Source of the DNA: Ctena decussata
Taxonomy: Eukaryota > Mollusca > Bivalvia > Lucinida > Lucinidae
Length of the DNA: 64,000 nucleotides
Reading direction: 5' to 3'
Assembly (NCBI GenBank): GCA_963989385.1
Contig: OZ022510.1
Location: forward strand, 37,329,448-37,393,447
Below, piece after piece: positions 29,985 to 42,500 of the stretch (positions are counted from its first letter, which is position 1; each line of letters begins with the position of its first letter). The position numbers and the translations under genes are program-made. A model generated the notes under the pieces. It searched no databases and had not been told where the DNA came from. It saw only the letters and a program-made list of their open reading frames with translations.

Positions 29985-30470
29985 AGGGTAAATGGGTACA
30001 CTGTAAGGCGAAATAACTGCAATTTTTGGTATCCCATCTCAATAGAGTCAAATCTTCAATGAAATTCTTTTTTTTTGTTTAAGAGAAGACCCCATTTTAG
30101 AAGGGTTAGGTTGTCCAGGGAAGCAAACAGGGGCCGTATTTATAAAACCACTTAAGTCGTTGCTATGCTGTTGCCAAGGCTAAATTTCTTCGTTGGAGAT
30201 TCCCTACAATTATGAAATTTGCTCTGGAGGAACAGTCTAAAAAGACTGTTCCTCCAGAGCAAATTTCATAGTTGTAGGGAATCTCCTTCATAGAAATATG
30301 GCCTTAGCAACAGCATAGCAACCACTTAAGTCGTCTTATAAATACAGCCCCAGGAGGTCACAAGAGTTGTTTCCTCCCTTACATGATATCACAAAAGTTG
30401 TTTCCCCCTTTATAGAAATGGAAAAAAAGCATAGAGGTGTACCCATACACATTATAATAGTCTATTACAA
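29985..30470 (+). mobile_element. MITE family F interrupted by MITE E
   Basis: The left part (GGGTACACTGTAAGGCGAAA to AGGGAAGCAAAC) and right part (GAGGTCACAAGAGTTGTTTC to AGAGGTGTACCCATAC) are contiguous in the intact F copies (compare 11735-11815). E fills the gap. Confidence 0.7.
30132..30349. mobile_element. MITE family E, copy 2, nested in F
   Basis: GGCCGTATTTATAAAACCAC to complement; the central hairpin GGAGGAACAGTCTAAAAAGA is identical in form to 14001-14219. Flanks ACAGG / CCAGG suggest a decayed 5-bp duplication. Confidence 0.8.
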
Positions 30471-30639
30471 AGTGCTTTCTTGGTGGTGACTATGTTTTTG
30501 TATGAAATAGCCTCTTAGTCATGTATGGCAATAATGTATTTTGAGTAAAACTGAAATAAAACCATTACATGTATTTGCTTTTGTTTTCCTCCTCTCTCCT
30601 GATGCACATCTAGATCTTGGACCCTGGTTGAAGATATTG

Positions 30640-30805
30640 ATGGGTGTCATCTCTTAAAGGAAAACAATGATCCTTTAGGAGCAAATTCTTTTCTTTAAAA
30701 GTAGACTCGATTTTTGAAGGGCTATTTCACCGAGGAAGCAAACAAGAAGTCACAGATTCTATTGTGAAAATGGTGAAAAACAGGGACTGTATCACATATA
30801 CCTTA
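30640..30805 (+). mobile_element. MITE family F, partial
   Basis: GTCATCTCTTAAAGGAAAAC, CTTTAGGAGCAAATTC, GAGGAAGCAAACAAGAAGTC, ATCACATATACCTTAA. Confidence 0.55.
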
Positions 30806-30814
30806 AAACAATCT

Positions 30815-30965
30815 AGTGGTCCCGGGTTCGAGCCCCCCTGGAGGTGGAAATCTCTTCAACTGTAAATGGGGTTCCACTGCACACAGCCTTTAAATATCAC
30901 CCTCCCATCATCCTGGTATGACTGAAATATTGTTGAAGTAAAATCTCAAGTAATCCTTCCATCCA
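30815..30965 (+). mobile_element. SINE-2, 5' truncated
   Basis: Begins inside the tRNA head at CTAGTGGTCCCGGGTTCGAG (B box), then GGGGTTCCACTGCACACAGC, CACCCTCCCATCATCCTGG. Confidence 0.75.
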
Positions 30966-31034
30966 TTAAAGCATCCAGTAGTTGAAGCAAATGCTTTTGC
31001 AAGAGCAATAGCTAACAGACAGACAGGTCTGAAC

Positions 31035-31105
31035 AAACATTGTGGACCCAGATCAGACTACTCCTGAAGGAGCAGTTTGATTAGTGTCTACAATGTTACC
31101 ATTCA
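31035..31105. mobile_element. MITE family H hairpin
   Basis: AACATTGTGGACCCAGATCA with the complement-like TGATTAGTGTCTACAATGTT around CTCCTGAAGGAG. Related: 31440-31510, 39270-39330, 40490-40560. Confidence 0.5.
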
Positions 31106-31289
31106 CTAAGTATCATTTGGATGCATTAACATGTAAAATCCACTTTGAGAGAATATTCCAACAATAATTGTCCAACTTTTGGGTGTCCAATATTTTAGGG
31201 TCATTCAGGTATTGTAGATCTTATTCGGACTTCCTTGTATGTAAAAAATTTCACCTCCAGATTAGCATAAGCAGGAATCTCTCTGCACT

Positions 31290-31410
31290 CTTGTACTTCA
31301 GGTAAATGGTATAATTTTCAGGGGAATGGAGGGAAGTAAACTAAGTCAGAAAAGATATTTCCTGTAATAAAAACGGCTGCAGAAGCATGGAGGTGTATCC
31401 ATATGCCTTA
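31290..31410 (+). mobile_element. MITE family F, short
   Basis: GGTAAATGGTATAATTTTCA, GGAGGGAAGTAAACTAAG and AGGTGTATCCATATGCCTTA. Confidence 0.45.
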
Positions 31411-31846
31411 TTAGTCTGGAAACTCTTTTTCGGGACATATGCAAATAGTGCAGACTCGGCTCAGACTCCACAGAATGCAGCATCTGAACAGGGTCTACAC
31501 TGTTTGCTTACTGGAATTTCTAAGCAAAATGCAATAAAAATGAAAAAATCCACCTGAAACACCCTAAAACTAGAAATGGACTTACCCAAATGATAAGGAT
31601 TGAGTCCACTGGTCAAAAAAGGGTTAAAGACCCTAATATTGCACAATGTAAATAGTCATTCATATAAACTTCAGTTGTACAAAAGTCTCACAATGTACCA
31701 TTAATGTTCATAATTTTCACGATCAACTAGTCTATGCAAACTGAAACACTTATTTTCATTGGTAGCGGAATATTTGTTTCTGTACGCAAAACCCATTTAT
31801 ATACATTCCAACTGTAACTATCACTCTTTTTCTTGGTGTGATAATT

Positions 31847-32039
31847 CAGAGCTCTAGATAAGAGGGGGTATTTAGAGATAATTAGGGATAATTTTTGTTA
31901 ATTCTGCATAAAATCATATGTTGTGACCCCTCATCTGAACCGTCGGTTCAGATGAGGGGTCACAACATATGGTTTCAGTGAAAAATAAAAAAAATTATCC
32001 GTCAATTATCATCAAATACCCCTCTTATCTAGAGCTCTG
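31847..32039. mobile_element. MITE family A, copy 4
   Basis: CAGAGCTCTAGATAAGAGGG to CTTATCTAGAGCTCTG. Its centre has lost the CTCGACGAG loop, leaving CTGAACCGTCGGTTCAG. Confidence 0.85.
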
Positions 32040-32248
32040 GATATGATATCACTCTGAAGTCACAGTGTTATTTACCCTAACCCTACATATGGTGTGGATT
32101 GTCGATTTGACATAAACCTACAGAAAACCCTTTCTGTCAATTGACCATGAAAATACAGTTGATTCTTGTTATCTCAAAGTCCAACGGACTTGCAATTTTA
32201 CTCTGCTGTATCAGTTGTTTGATATAACAGGAGTTAAAACAGAATATT

Positions 32249-32836
32249 GAGCTGCGACCCGACAAAATCAACAAAGTGGCATGTGCACCGAAAAAAGACT
32301 CCGATCAGCCTGGGAATCTGATCCTCTGTACAGAGTCTTTGCTGTGCACTAAAAGTGTTTATCATATGACCTCGCATCTGAGAGTGTAATAAAGCCATGC
32401 ATTAAAAACGATAATCAACTAGTGGATTAAATATGCAAATTACGTCGTAACGTTATGCGTTGACGTCCATAACACGTCGCGTTTTCTAATGGCAAAATCG
32501 TGACGTTTTAGTGCACAAATTGCTAATGAAATGCGATTTTAGTGTCAGATGATAAACAGAATCTTGCATTCGTGCTCCTGTATTATTGAATTTATTAAAC
32601 TCGTTGGGGAAAACAATAAGATGCTCAGCAGAGCCTCGCATCTTATCATTTTCCCCAACTCGTTTAATAAATTCAATAATAAACGAGCACTCATGTAAGA
32701 TCCTCTATATATAAGGGTCTAAGCTTCCTCCATGTGGAAGCAAAGACTCTTGATCAGACTGAGCGGATGCCGGGTTGATCTGAGTATTTGCACTGGGTGC
32801 ACATGCCACTTTGTTGGTTTTGTTGTGTTGCGGCCC
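32249..32836. mobile_element. MITE family B, copy 7, interrupted by element C
   Basis: Left half GAGCTGCGACCCGACAAAAT to AGTCTTTGCTGTGCAC; right half GGTCTAAGCTTCCTCCATG to TTGTTGTGTTGCGGCCC. The two halves would be continuous without 32358-32708. Confidence 0.8.
32358..32708. mobile_element. Element C, nested in MITE B
   Basis: Starts TTATCATATGACCTCGCATC and ends CATGTAAGATCCTCTAT. Contains a large inner palindrome (TATTGAATTTATTAAACTCG and complement around GCTCAGCAGAGC). Copies: 34903-35310 and, longer, 53287-54028. Confidence 0.75.
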
Positions 32837-32928
32837 AATTACAGTAAATGTGTCCCAAGCTTTTCACATATGTAGCTTGACATAAGAGCATTTTGAGTAA
32901 TCGGTGTCTGGAATTAGGAGTCAACAAC

Positions 32929-32992
32929 TATATTGTAGCCATTTATTAGAACCACCTCTATAAAGTGGTTCTAAAAGGCCACAATATAGGTT
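32929..32992. mobile_element. MITE family A-related hairpin
   Basis: TATATTGTAGCCATTTATTA with complement CCACAATATA around AACCACCTCTATAAAGTGG. Confidence 0.55.
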
Positions 32993-33094
32993 TCATGAAG
33001 AAACCCAAAATATCCCAGAACCATCATCAAAACCCCACCTTATCTGGAGCATAGCACCTAGTCTAGTTTTACAATATGGCACAATTAGTACAAC

Positions 33095-33215
33095 AGCAGT
33101 TCTGGGTTGGATTCTTTTATACATAACCTTTCATAACCGTCTTCTCATTGTCCTGATATGACTATAATACGGTGAAAAGGATGTAAAATTGCAAGTCATC
33201 TATCCGTCTATCAAT
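33095..33215 (+). mobile_element. SINE-2, 3' part only
   Basis: ACATAACCTTTCATAACCGT, CCTGATATGACTATAATACG, GGATGTAAAATTGCAAGTCA and ATCTATCCGTCTATC tail, as in the complete copies. Confidence 0.55.
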
Positions 33216-33343
33216 AGAATCAGCAGGGTTGTAGAATTTGAGGCAAATTGTAAAATTGGACTGTCCCAGTGATATGGAGCTTTGGGTTCCCATCTCAGTA
33301 AGGGCCTCCCAACATTTGCCGAGTACCAAACCAGCTATAAATT

Positions 33344-33528
33344 TCAAGTCAAGGTTTCGATATCTGTAACTGGCACTCGCGTCGTTTCTAATTTAGAAAT
33401 ATCATCTTTCAGTTTCTGAATAGTCTGTTTCTTCTGTTTAAGTCTTTCGTTCAGTTCTGAGATCTCGTAACGAATCTTATTCTTAGCATTTAAAATCTTG
33501 TTTAATGTCTTTTCTTTCTTCTCTTCAA
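33344..33528 (-). CDS. YEATS4: YEATS4 exon 7 (coiled coil and stop)
   Basis: 185 nt ending with TGA (complement of 33344-33346). Encodes a Lys/Glu-rich helical segment ([26 protein letters not shown]), the coiled coil used for complex assembly in this family, and a short tail ending in ETLT. Confidence 0.95.
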
Positions 33529-36500
33529 CTGAAACAAACCAACAGGTTATTTAGAATTAGGTACCCTAATGCGCTGAAGTATTGGAACACCTAAAATCAT
33601 TCATTTTCTATTTGTTCAAATGGAAAATTAATGGTTTTTAGATGTCCCATTATTTAAGCATTGGGACACGTAAAAACCATTAATGTTCCATTTGTCCCAA
33701 ATGGAAAATTAATGGTTTTAGGTGTCCCAATACTTCAGCACATTAGGGTAATCAAATTTTCAGACAGCTGTTTAATCAAAACTACAGACAGCTGTTTAAT
33801 TGCCTCCCTTTTCAATGAGAGTAACCATATTTTTTTTGGTATTTTTTCTAAATATGCAATAGAAAATAACAGTGTTTTAATATGCAACAAATCGCAGTTT
33901 TGAAGCATGTGAGGCTATGAATCATACAGTTTCCAAAATTTGTAATGACAGTCATGTCCTTTCTATCTGACAAAACCCCTGAAAGGAATATTTGCTCCCT
34001 TTGCTCCCTGGTGGAATGCTTGGATGAATTTGAAGACTGCATTAGAACCAACAGGTATGCCTTAAAGGCAAGCAACTCAACCATTTCTTGCCTCCCTTTT
34101 CAATGGGGATTACCATTCTTTTGCCTCCTTTCTCAATTGGGGTCAACTCTTAAAGGAAAGAGTTTGCTCCCATTTAGAGTTGACCCCATTTGGAAGGGCA
34201 TCCAGGGAAGCAAAGAGGATCATTTTGTTGATAATGATCATGCTGCACATGGTATTTGTATATTAGGAAGTTTGGTAAATTACGGAAATAGTTTATAACA
34301 CTGATGTTGGTCTTGTACATTGCATGTATCCAGGACAGCCAAAACATCTCGAACTAGTTTGAATTTGGGCCAGGTTGGATCATTCTTTTCAGAGTTACTT
34401 GAAGCTACAATAAATCATTTCCTCTATAAAATTGGTGGGGGGAAACTTGGAGATGTATCCATATACCTCATATTCTGTGACAAAACTGACTAAAGGGAAG
34501 TAATCTGCAACAAAATTGACTAAAGGAAGTGACAAACTGACTAATTGGAAGTAAATCTGTGACAAAACTGACTAAAGGGAAACAAATCTTTGACAAACTG
34601 ACTAACTGAAAGTATATCTGTGACAAAGTGTACTTAAGGGAAGTAAATCTGTGACAAAACAGACTAAAGGGAAATAAAGCTGTGACAAGGCTGTCTCAAA
34701 GGAAGTAAGTCCTACTTACAATCTGTATCATGCTTGTAAGTGCCTAGAGTAAGAGCTCTTGTATTGTTAAGCAAATGCTGCATCATCAGTGTGGGTTCAT
34801 TGAACACCTGAAATGGACACAGAAAGGTAATACTCTGCTATTCTGATACCACTTTTTCCAGCTCAAGGCACGCTTGGGGTGGATGCTTGAAGAAATTGAT
34901 TTATCATATGAAGTCGCATCTGAGAGTATAATAAATCCATGCATTAAAAACGATAATCATTTATCATATGAAGTCACATCTGAGAGTATAATAAATCCGT
35001 GCATTAAAAACGATAATCAACTAGTGGATTAAATATGCAAATTTTGTTGAAATGTTACATGTTGACGCCCGTAAAAACGTAGCATTTTTTAAGGGCAAAA
35101 TCATGACATTTTAGTGCAAAATTTGCTAATAAAATGCAATTCTAGTGTTATATGGTATATAGAATCTTGCATTCGTGCTCCTATATTATTGAATTTGTTA
35201 AACTCGGGGAAAACTGATTAGATGCTCGGCATAGCCTGGCATCTAATCTTTTTACCCAACTTGTTTAATAAATTCAATAATACATAAGCACTCATGTAAG
35301 ATTCTCTATCTATTATGTGCTGCCTGTGGAATCTCTGCTAAGAAAATTAACATCAGCATATCAATGGATGGAAGAATATCTCAGACAGAAATTAAAATTA
35401 ATTTGAATATGCAATTCAGAGAGTTATTCTCCTTTATAAAGGAGAATAACTCTGAATTGTGTATTCAAATTAAGGATTCTTAACTTTATTGAAATCAAAA
35501 TTTAACAATGTCATTATGTGAGTGACAACAGAATATTTTTGTAAATCTGACAAGAGCTTTAAATCACTACCTTGAAAATAATTCAAAAATATTGAAATCA
35601 TAGGCATGTGCATGCTAGAGATTCTTATTTCATAAAGAATGGGAAAATACCAAATATATATATCCCCAAGAATATTACCCAAGAGAAATATTTACTGAAC
35701 ATACCAGTTCATCATAGAATTCAACCACAAGAGATTTTTTCCCCAACATGATGTCTGTTTCTGTTTGGAAGAGTTTCAGCAGGTGATATATGGTAACCTG
35801 TAAATATTACATGCCATAATTTACCTAATGTGTTTATTTAGGTATAAGTAGTGAGATTTCTCATCAAAGACAACCCCATAATGTAGATCTGCCTTATACC
35901 CCAGAAGGCACATGATGTCAAAATGAAGTCATACTGATGTCGATGCGACGTCAACATGTCGCAGCGACGTCAATGTGATGTCATATTGACGTCATGTGCC
36001 TGCTTGTATGGGTCTAGGTTTTAACAACAGTTTAGGTTTTAGTGGTTCTTTTTGAAAGGAGAAAAACCCATCTTATAGCATACTTACACATGACTGTTTC
36101 AGGAATTTAAGGGCATCCTAGAAACCTGTCTTGTAGCCAAATTATTACAGTAAATACTGGACATCTTAACCATTTATTTATTCTAAAATTTTAATGAGGA
36201 ACTTTTACTATCTGCAGATTTCAGTGCTGGAAACTGGCAGAATTAATGTGGTGGCCCAAAAGTTAAACAAGCCTAACTTTCAGTGGCCCAAATTATCCCC
36301 TACCTATAGTTCACATTTATTTAGTATTGCCAGAAAGATAAATACATGTATGGGCCAGTAAAGGTCATATTTTGGAGATTTCTGTTGGCCTCAGACAAAA
36401 TTAGGTGCATTTGGCCACCAGGCCACTGACCATTTCCAGCACTGTATTTTTAAAAAAATGATGCTGAAATGGCATATGCTGGAGTTGTTACCTACTGCCC

Positions 36501-39500
36501 TAATAGATACTCTCAGGAAGTTTTATTTGAGATGTGTCATGAGAAAACCAACAAAGTGGTTGTGCACCCAGTGCAGACTCAGATCAGCCTGGGCATTCAC
36601 CCAGTCTGATCACTCTCTTTGCCAAGCACTTAAAGGGTAGCTAATGGTCTAAGTTAGCTTCATGCGGACAAGAAAGACTCTGATCAGAATAGGTGGATAC
36701 CCAGGCTGATCTGAATCTGCGCTGGGCGCACAACCACTTTGTTGGTTTTCTCGTGTGAGAGTTCTGTTTTTCTTAGATACCAATGATATCAGACATAGCT
36801 ATCCCCATATTTTCGCAGTGATGGCAATTCTTATCCCACATGCGCAACCCATGTGTAATGAGCTACCACAATACACAGTTCCGAGCCACAACCAGAAAGT
36901 CACTCAAAATCACGTGATAATGTCTACCTGGCCAATGCAACGACAGCTTAACATAGTCTCACAAACAAATCGCATGTGGTCAATATTTTACATAAATCCG
37001 TGATTATGCCTTACAGTCAATGGAGGGATGTATACCTGTTTAGAGAAAACAAACTAACACCACTTTTAATAAACTTACACTGCTTTGCAAGAACAGAATG
37101 CATCTGAAATGCATGATGCTCCAACTTCCAACTTCTTCATGAGGCGGCTGATTCTTCGCTATGAATCGCTAACATTTAGCAGACACTTGCATTTGTCATT
37201 TGTTTTCCTGTCATCTTTGTGTAAAGCTTGTGAGAGGTAGTAACAGTAACTAAGTAGGCGGAGCTTAGTGGCTATTCTCGGAACTGAGTATTTTATTTGA
37301 GCTTTTTAGCTTCTGCCTATAAGTCAGCTATATAGATAGGTTTTGACTCCTTTACAGTAAGTTGTTGTTGTTCACTTAGGTTTTGACTCATTTACAGTTG
37401 CCTTTTTTCACTTAATAAAGCATGTCAATAGGTCAAGACATAGAATTCATATACCAGTAAAATTAACATTTGAAAGTGCTGCAGAACTGTATCTTCAGCT
37501 CTAAATATTCCATTCAACAGCTCAAGGTAATAAGTTAAGCGCTCCATATAAGGTGAACAGGGATGATTTAAGAATGATTTTCCTAATTTCTCAGTGAAAG
37601 CATATGTTGTGACCTCACATAAGAACCGTCTTGATTAGACGGTTCTAATGAGGAGTCACAACATGTCTTCGCTGAGAAATAAGAAACATTATCTTTAAAG
37701 TGATATTGTCTGCAACTGTTAATCATTTTGACAACTTTTACACAATTATTTTTACCTATTTTAAAAGCTGAGTAAAGGTAAGTTTTTATCATAAACCTAT
37801 TCATTCTCCCTGAAAATGCATGAAAACTATGATAACCTTTGGGTAAACAGGAGCCTTTAGCTTTCAAATAATTTAGTTCGGACCGAATGAAATTCTAGAC
37901 AGCTAATAGTTTACCTAAATTATTGTTGTTTTTGTAGCAGTAACTGGCCTAGGTTTGTTATTTTTATGAGTGTTTCCTGGCCATCTGGGCTCAATTATTG
38001 TATTTGTGAAAATTATAAACAAGTATTGCCAAAATAAATTGTTAAAAGTTGCAGCCCATATCACTTTAAATTATCCATGTTACCCCTTCTTATCTGGAAC
38101 ACTGGGTAACTCATTATCATATTTTCATGTTTCCTTGCCATCTTACCATAAAATGTGATCAAAATAAATTTTGAATTTACATGTAACTTGTAGGATGTCT
38201 GATGACAAAAACTAAACTCCTTAAATAAAAGCTTTGCTGTCATAAATAACATCACTAACGCCATTTTAAATGGTGATCTAATTACAGTTTTCTGATACAG
38301 TGATGCACCACATGTTTGAACTTGTTCCTTTTTTAACTTGGTAGATCTTCACTAGACTAGGTGAAAAAAAAAAAAAAAAAACCAGCTGTTTCTTCAAAAC
38401 TGGGAAATTCTAACCCTCAAGTCTGCCGATCAAGCGGAAAATACAGCAAGCGCAGGATCCTACCGGAACAGTAGGCCATCAGGTTGGGATTTCCCCATCT
38501 TTATGGACTTTCAGGTATAACAAATAGGGTAAAGTTGGGTAAATTCGGATAGGGGTGAATTCGGACAGTGACATTGTTTCCTTTATATGTCAGTTGTTTG
38601 CAATTAAAACAAAATTAACTGGGCAAACAGTTAAAATCCTGATGAGACGGCTCATGATAACAGTGTCAGTTGTTTGCAATTAAACAAAATTAACTGGGAA
38701 AATAGTTAAAATCCTGATGAGCCGTCTCATCTGGATTCTCACTGTTTGCAATGGTATGTCCGAAGTTACCCAACTCTACCCTAGTGTACTTATGATAGAA
38801 CTTCTATAGCTAGTGGCTGCGTTACTTACTGGTCTTTCTTGTGGATCATTGAAGTATATTTTAATGATAACTTCAAACTCTCCCCAGCCAGTCTCAGTTA
38901 CCTCATATGGTGGTTTTGTCACAACTGGGAAAATAAGTACAACATTAGACAGAAATGTCTGAGCACACAGTTTAGATACAGATCTGACACAATCATTCGA
39001 AATTAATGATGTCGTTACATCATGAGATGTTAAAATTTCAAACATTAATACCTCAAATATGCCAATATATTTTGTTGAACAAATGTGAGAAGCTTTTGCA
39101 CTGCCAACTACACTGGGTCACTAGCAAAGTTTACATGAACCCCTTTGGAGTCCATTCACTTTGCACACAACCCAATGTAGCCTAAACTTTGATAAACCTC
39201 AGAAAAATGAAATTCATTCCTTAAATATTGTATTTACCCATATAACTCAACTGAAATACAAACACTAACAATGCTGACCCAGATCAGGCTTACTGATCAG
39301 GGTCTACAATGTCAGCCATCAATTTTTGAAAATGACCCTAACTTTGACAGACTGATTTGTCCATATTATCTTTTTAACATGGTTTAAAAACGGATGTGAA
39401 AATAAACACTATTTAACTTAACATGCCTGTCTCTCAAATTTCCATTTCATGATAACAGTAGTCGAAGGAAAATAAGATTAAATTTCAGACCGAGTGAGTG

Positions 39501-42500
39501 AACTCTGGTTTACTGCAGGGGCTGACAAATCCATTGCCCAGACACCTGTGACAAGCTCCAAATCACGCCAGACAAGTACTTTTTCCAGCTCGATGCCCAG
39601 CCGGACAGGTGAAAGAAATTCCCCATCAATTAAAATTTCAGAAAGACTAACAGTAAGGGTGCACAAAAGGGCAGCTGCTCAAGAATTGCACAAGCCACTT
39701 CAGCTCTTACAAAGCTGCAGCCAATTTGGAGAGAAAGCAACATATCTCTTGGATTAATGGTGAAACTTATGCGCTCCCTTGTCATTTCCATATTTCGGTT
39801 TGCCTGTGAATTGTGGACCTTGACAGCAGGGCTAGAGAAAAGAATGCAGACCTTTGAGATAAGATGCTACCAAAGGTTACTAACATTTCGTACAAAGTCC
39901 ATATAACCAATGAGAAGGTTCGCAGAAAGATTCAAGCAGCCATTGGAGAGTTAATGAACTCCTGACCCTGGTCAAGAAATGGAAACTAAGATGGTTTGGC
40001 TATGTCTCAAGGTCTTCTGGTTTAGCAAAGATGATTCTACAGGGCACAGGGCACATGAAAGGAAAAAGAAGAAGAGGCAGACAGAAGAAAAGGTGGGAAG
40101 GCAATATTAAAGAGTGGACAGGAATGGACTTTGCCAGCTCAACTAGGGCAGCTGAAAACTGGACAAGGTGGACATGGATCGTTTCGAAGTCATCTGTGGT
40201 GCCCCAACGACCTTGTAAGGTTATGGGATAGATTAGAATAGAATAGTTACTGTCCTACCAACAGCAAGATCATATGGAGACAGGACATCTGTTTAAAGTC
40301 TCATCAGAAAAAAGGGAGAAGCCGGGCATCAATCATGCAACCATTGTATTGGTAGTCTAGCCTGTTATCCACTACACTACTGCTACCGGAATTCCAAGGA
40401 TAAAGCATGGCTCCCATGAAACAACTTGGAAATTCCATTAACAAACATGGACTAGCACAGAAAATGTTCCATTCAACAGAAACACCTGAACAAACAGTGT
40501 AGACCCAGATCTCACTGATCCTAAAGAGCAGTTTGATCAGGATCTGCACTTTTTTTCAAGAGTAAACAGCATTTTTTTATAACCTATAGGAGTGACCAAC
40601 TTGGCCAAATCACCTCGTAACACTCTCAAATAAACAATTATATTTATCCTTACTATACCAGGAACCCTGGTAGCTCAGTGGATTAAGTGCTGACCTGCTG
40701 ATCTAGTGGTCCTGGGTTTGATTCATACTAAAGGCGGAAATATTTCAAACGTAAATGGGGTTCATTGCACACAGCCTGTCATTATCACCCTCCCATCATC
40801 CTCATCTATGTAGTCATATAACTGAAGTAATGTTGAAAAGGATGTAAAATTGCAAGTCATTACAGAAAACATACACAGGCATAGGTGTTACCTCTGTTTT
40901 GATTTGGATAGCTCTCATGTAGTTTAAAATTCACTTTCTTAACATAGGTTGACATATCCTAAAAGTAAATTCAAAAATAGCTACAGTCAACGGCACTAAT
41001 AACAACAGCAAAATTCTTCATAACATCATTTTGATTTGCACGGAATGGCTAAATTGTTCTAAATATGCATTCTTTACAACAGCAAATTCAGTTTAACGTC
41101 AATTTTTTTAGAACAAATGCTGTCGTTATAAAGAGGGTCCACTGTATACATGTAGTTATCTGAAAATCAAGTCTAAAGTATTATAAATAGCAACATCAAC
41201 AAATATCAGACATGTTGAAACTGGGCCTGGAAAGTTTCATCAAACAGATACTTTGTGAATGTTTGATCTATTGGCCCTGGTAGCTCTAAAGGTTAGGTGC
41301 TGATCTGCTGATCTAGTGGTCCCTGGTCTGCGCCCTGCTGGAAACTATCTTGTTGCTAAAATTAGTGAAACAATAATGATTATCAGCTCCCAGTGAGAGA
41401 GTTATGAGTATTCTATGATTGATTTACAACTTTGCATGGGATTTTTTTCTCCCATTTAGCAGATTTCTTTGAATATGAGATATTTTGGCAAAAAGTTGAT
41501 TGACTGATTAATTTGTTGCTTAACATCCATGGTAAACAGCTATGGTCATGTCGGGATGGTCAGTTAACCTAACCACACTATTCCTGGGCAGGCTCAGACC
41601 TCCTAAGCGGTTAACCAGTACTAAGTGCACATACTTTTGCCAGTAACTGACAATTGCCCTTCTTGGATTAGCGGAAGGAGAAAGTATGTGGCCAGACCGG
41701 GTTTCGAACCCACGACCTCTGCCCTACTGAATGCACTACACGGCCCGGCAGGCAAAAAGTTGAGCAAATCTCTCGAAGTCTCACCCAAAAATGGCTCCTG
41801 TTTATTTAGAGCCTGAGCATTTTTTTTTTCTACAGCAAATGACAGTACCTCATTTTTAAATGGTTTGATGTAAACTGTCCACTGGTGGGTATGACCATCC
41901 TCCTCTCTCTTCTTACCAAAGTATCTGGCTATGTTTCCATACACAACTGGTTTCACAATGGTAGTTCCCTGTTTAAACAGAACTCAAGATGAGTTAAAGG
42001 TTTAGGATAGAATTGGTTTCATTTATAGCTTAACTGATTATCTTGCTTACACATTTTCACTTTTCATTTCTTTTTTCACTGTTTCATTTTTTAAGCCCAC
42101 ATGACGATAGTCAGGGGACATCATGTTTTACCCCTGTCCATCTGTATGTCCGTCCGTCACACTTAAAAAAAGTTTGTATAATCAACTCCTCCCACAGTTT
42201 TTAAGCAATCAGTCTGAAACTTTGCACAAATGTTGCAGGCATACTGAAGATGTGCACCTCCCTTTTTGAATAGAAAAACATAATTTTTGACAAAATTACT
42301 GCCTTTATGGACTCAGAAATATTTACAGGTTCTGGCTAATACAAAATGGCAAGTTTGTATAATTAACTCCTCATACAGTTTTTAAGCTATCAATTCAAAA
42401 CTTTGCATAGTTGTTCCAGACATATTGAAGATGTGCACCTCCCTTTTTGAAGAGAAAACAATCATTTTTTACAAAATTAGGGCCTTTATGGACTTAGAAA

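Noticed and set aside
34021..34298. Open frame with plausible composition near YEATS4 3' exons
   Set aside because: Lies in repeated family F sequence in an intron; no homology recognised.
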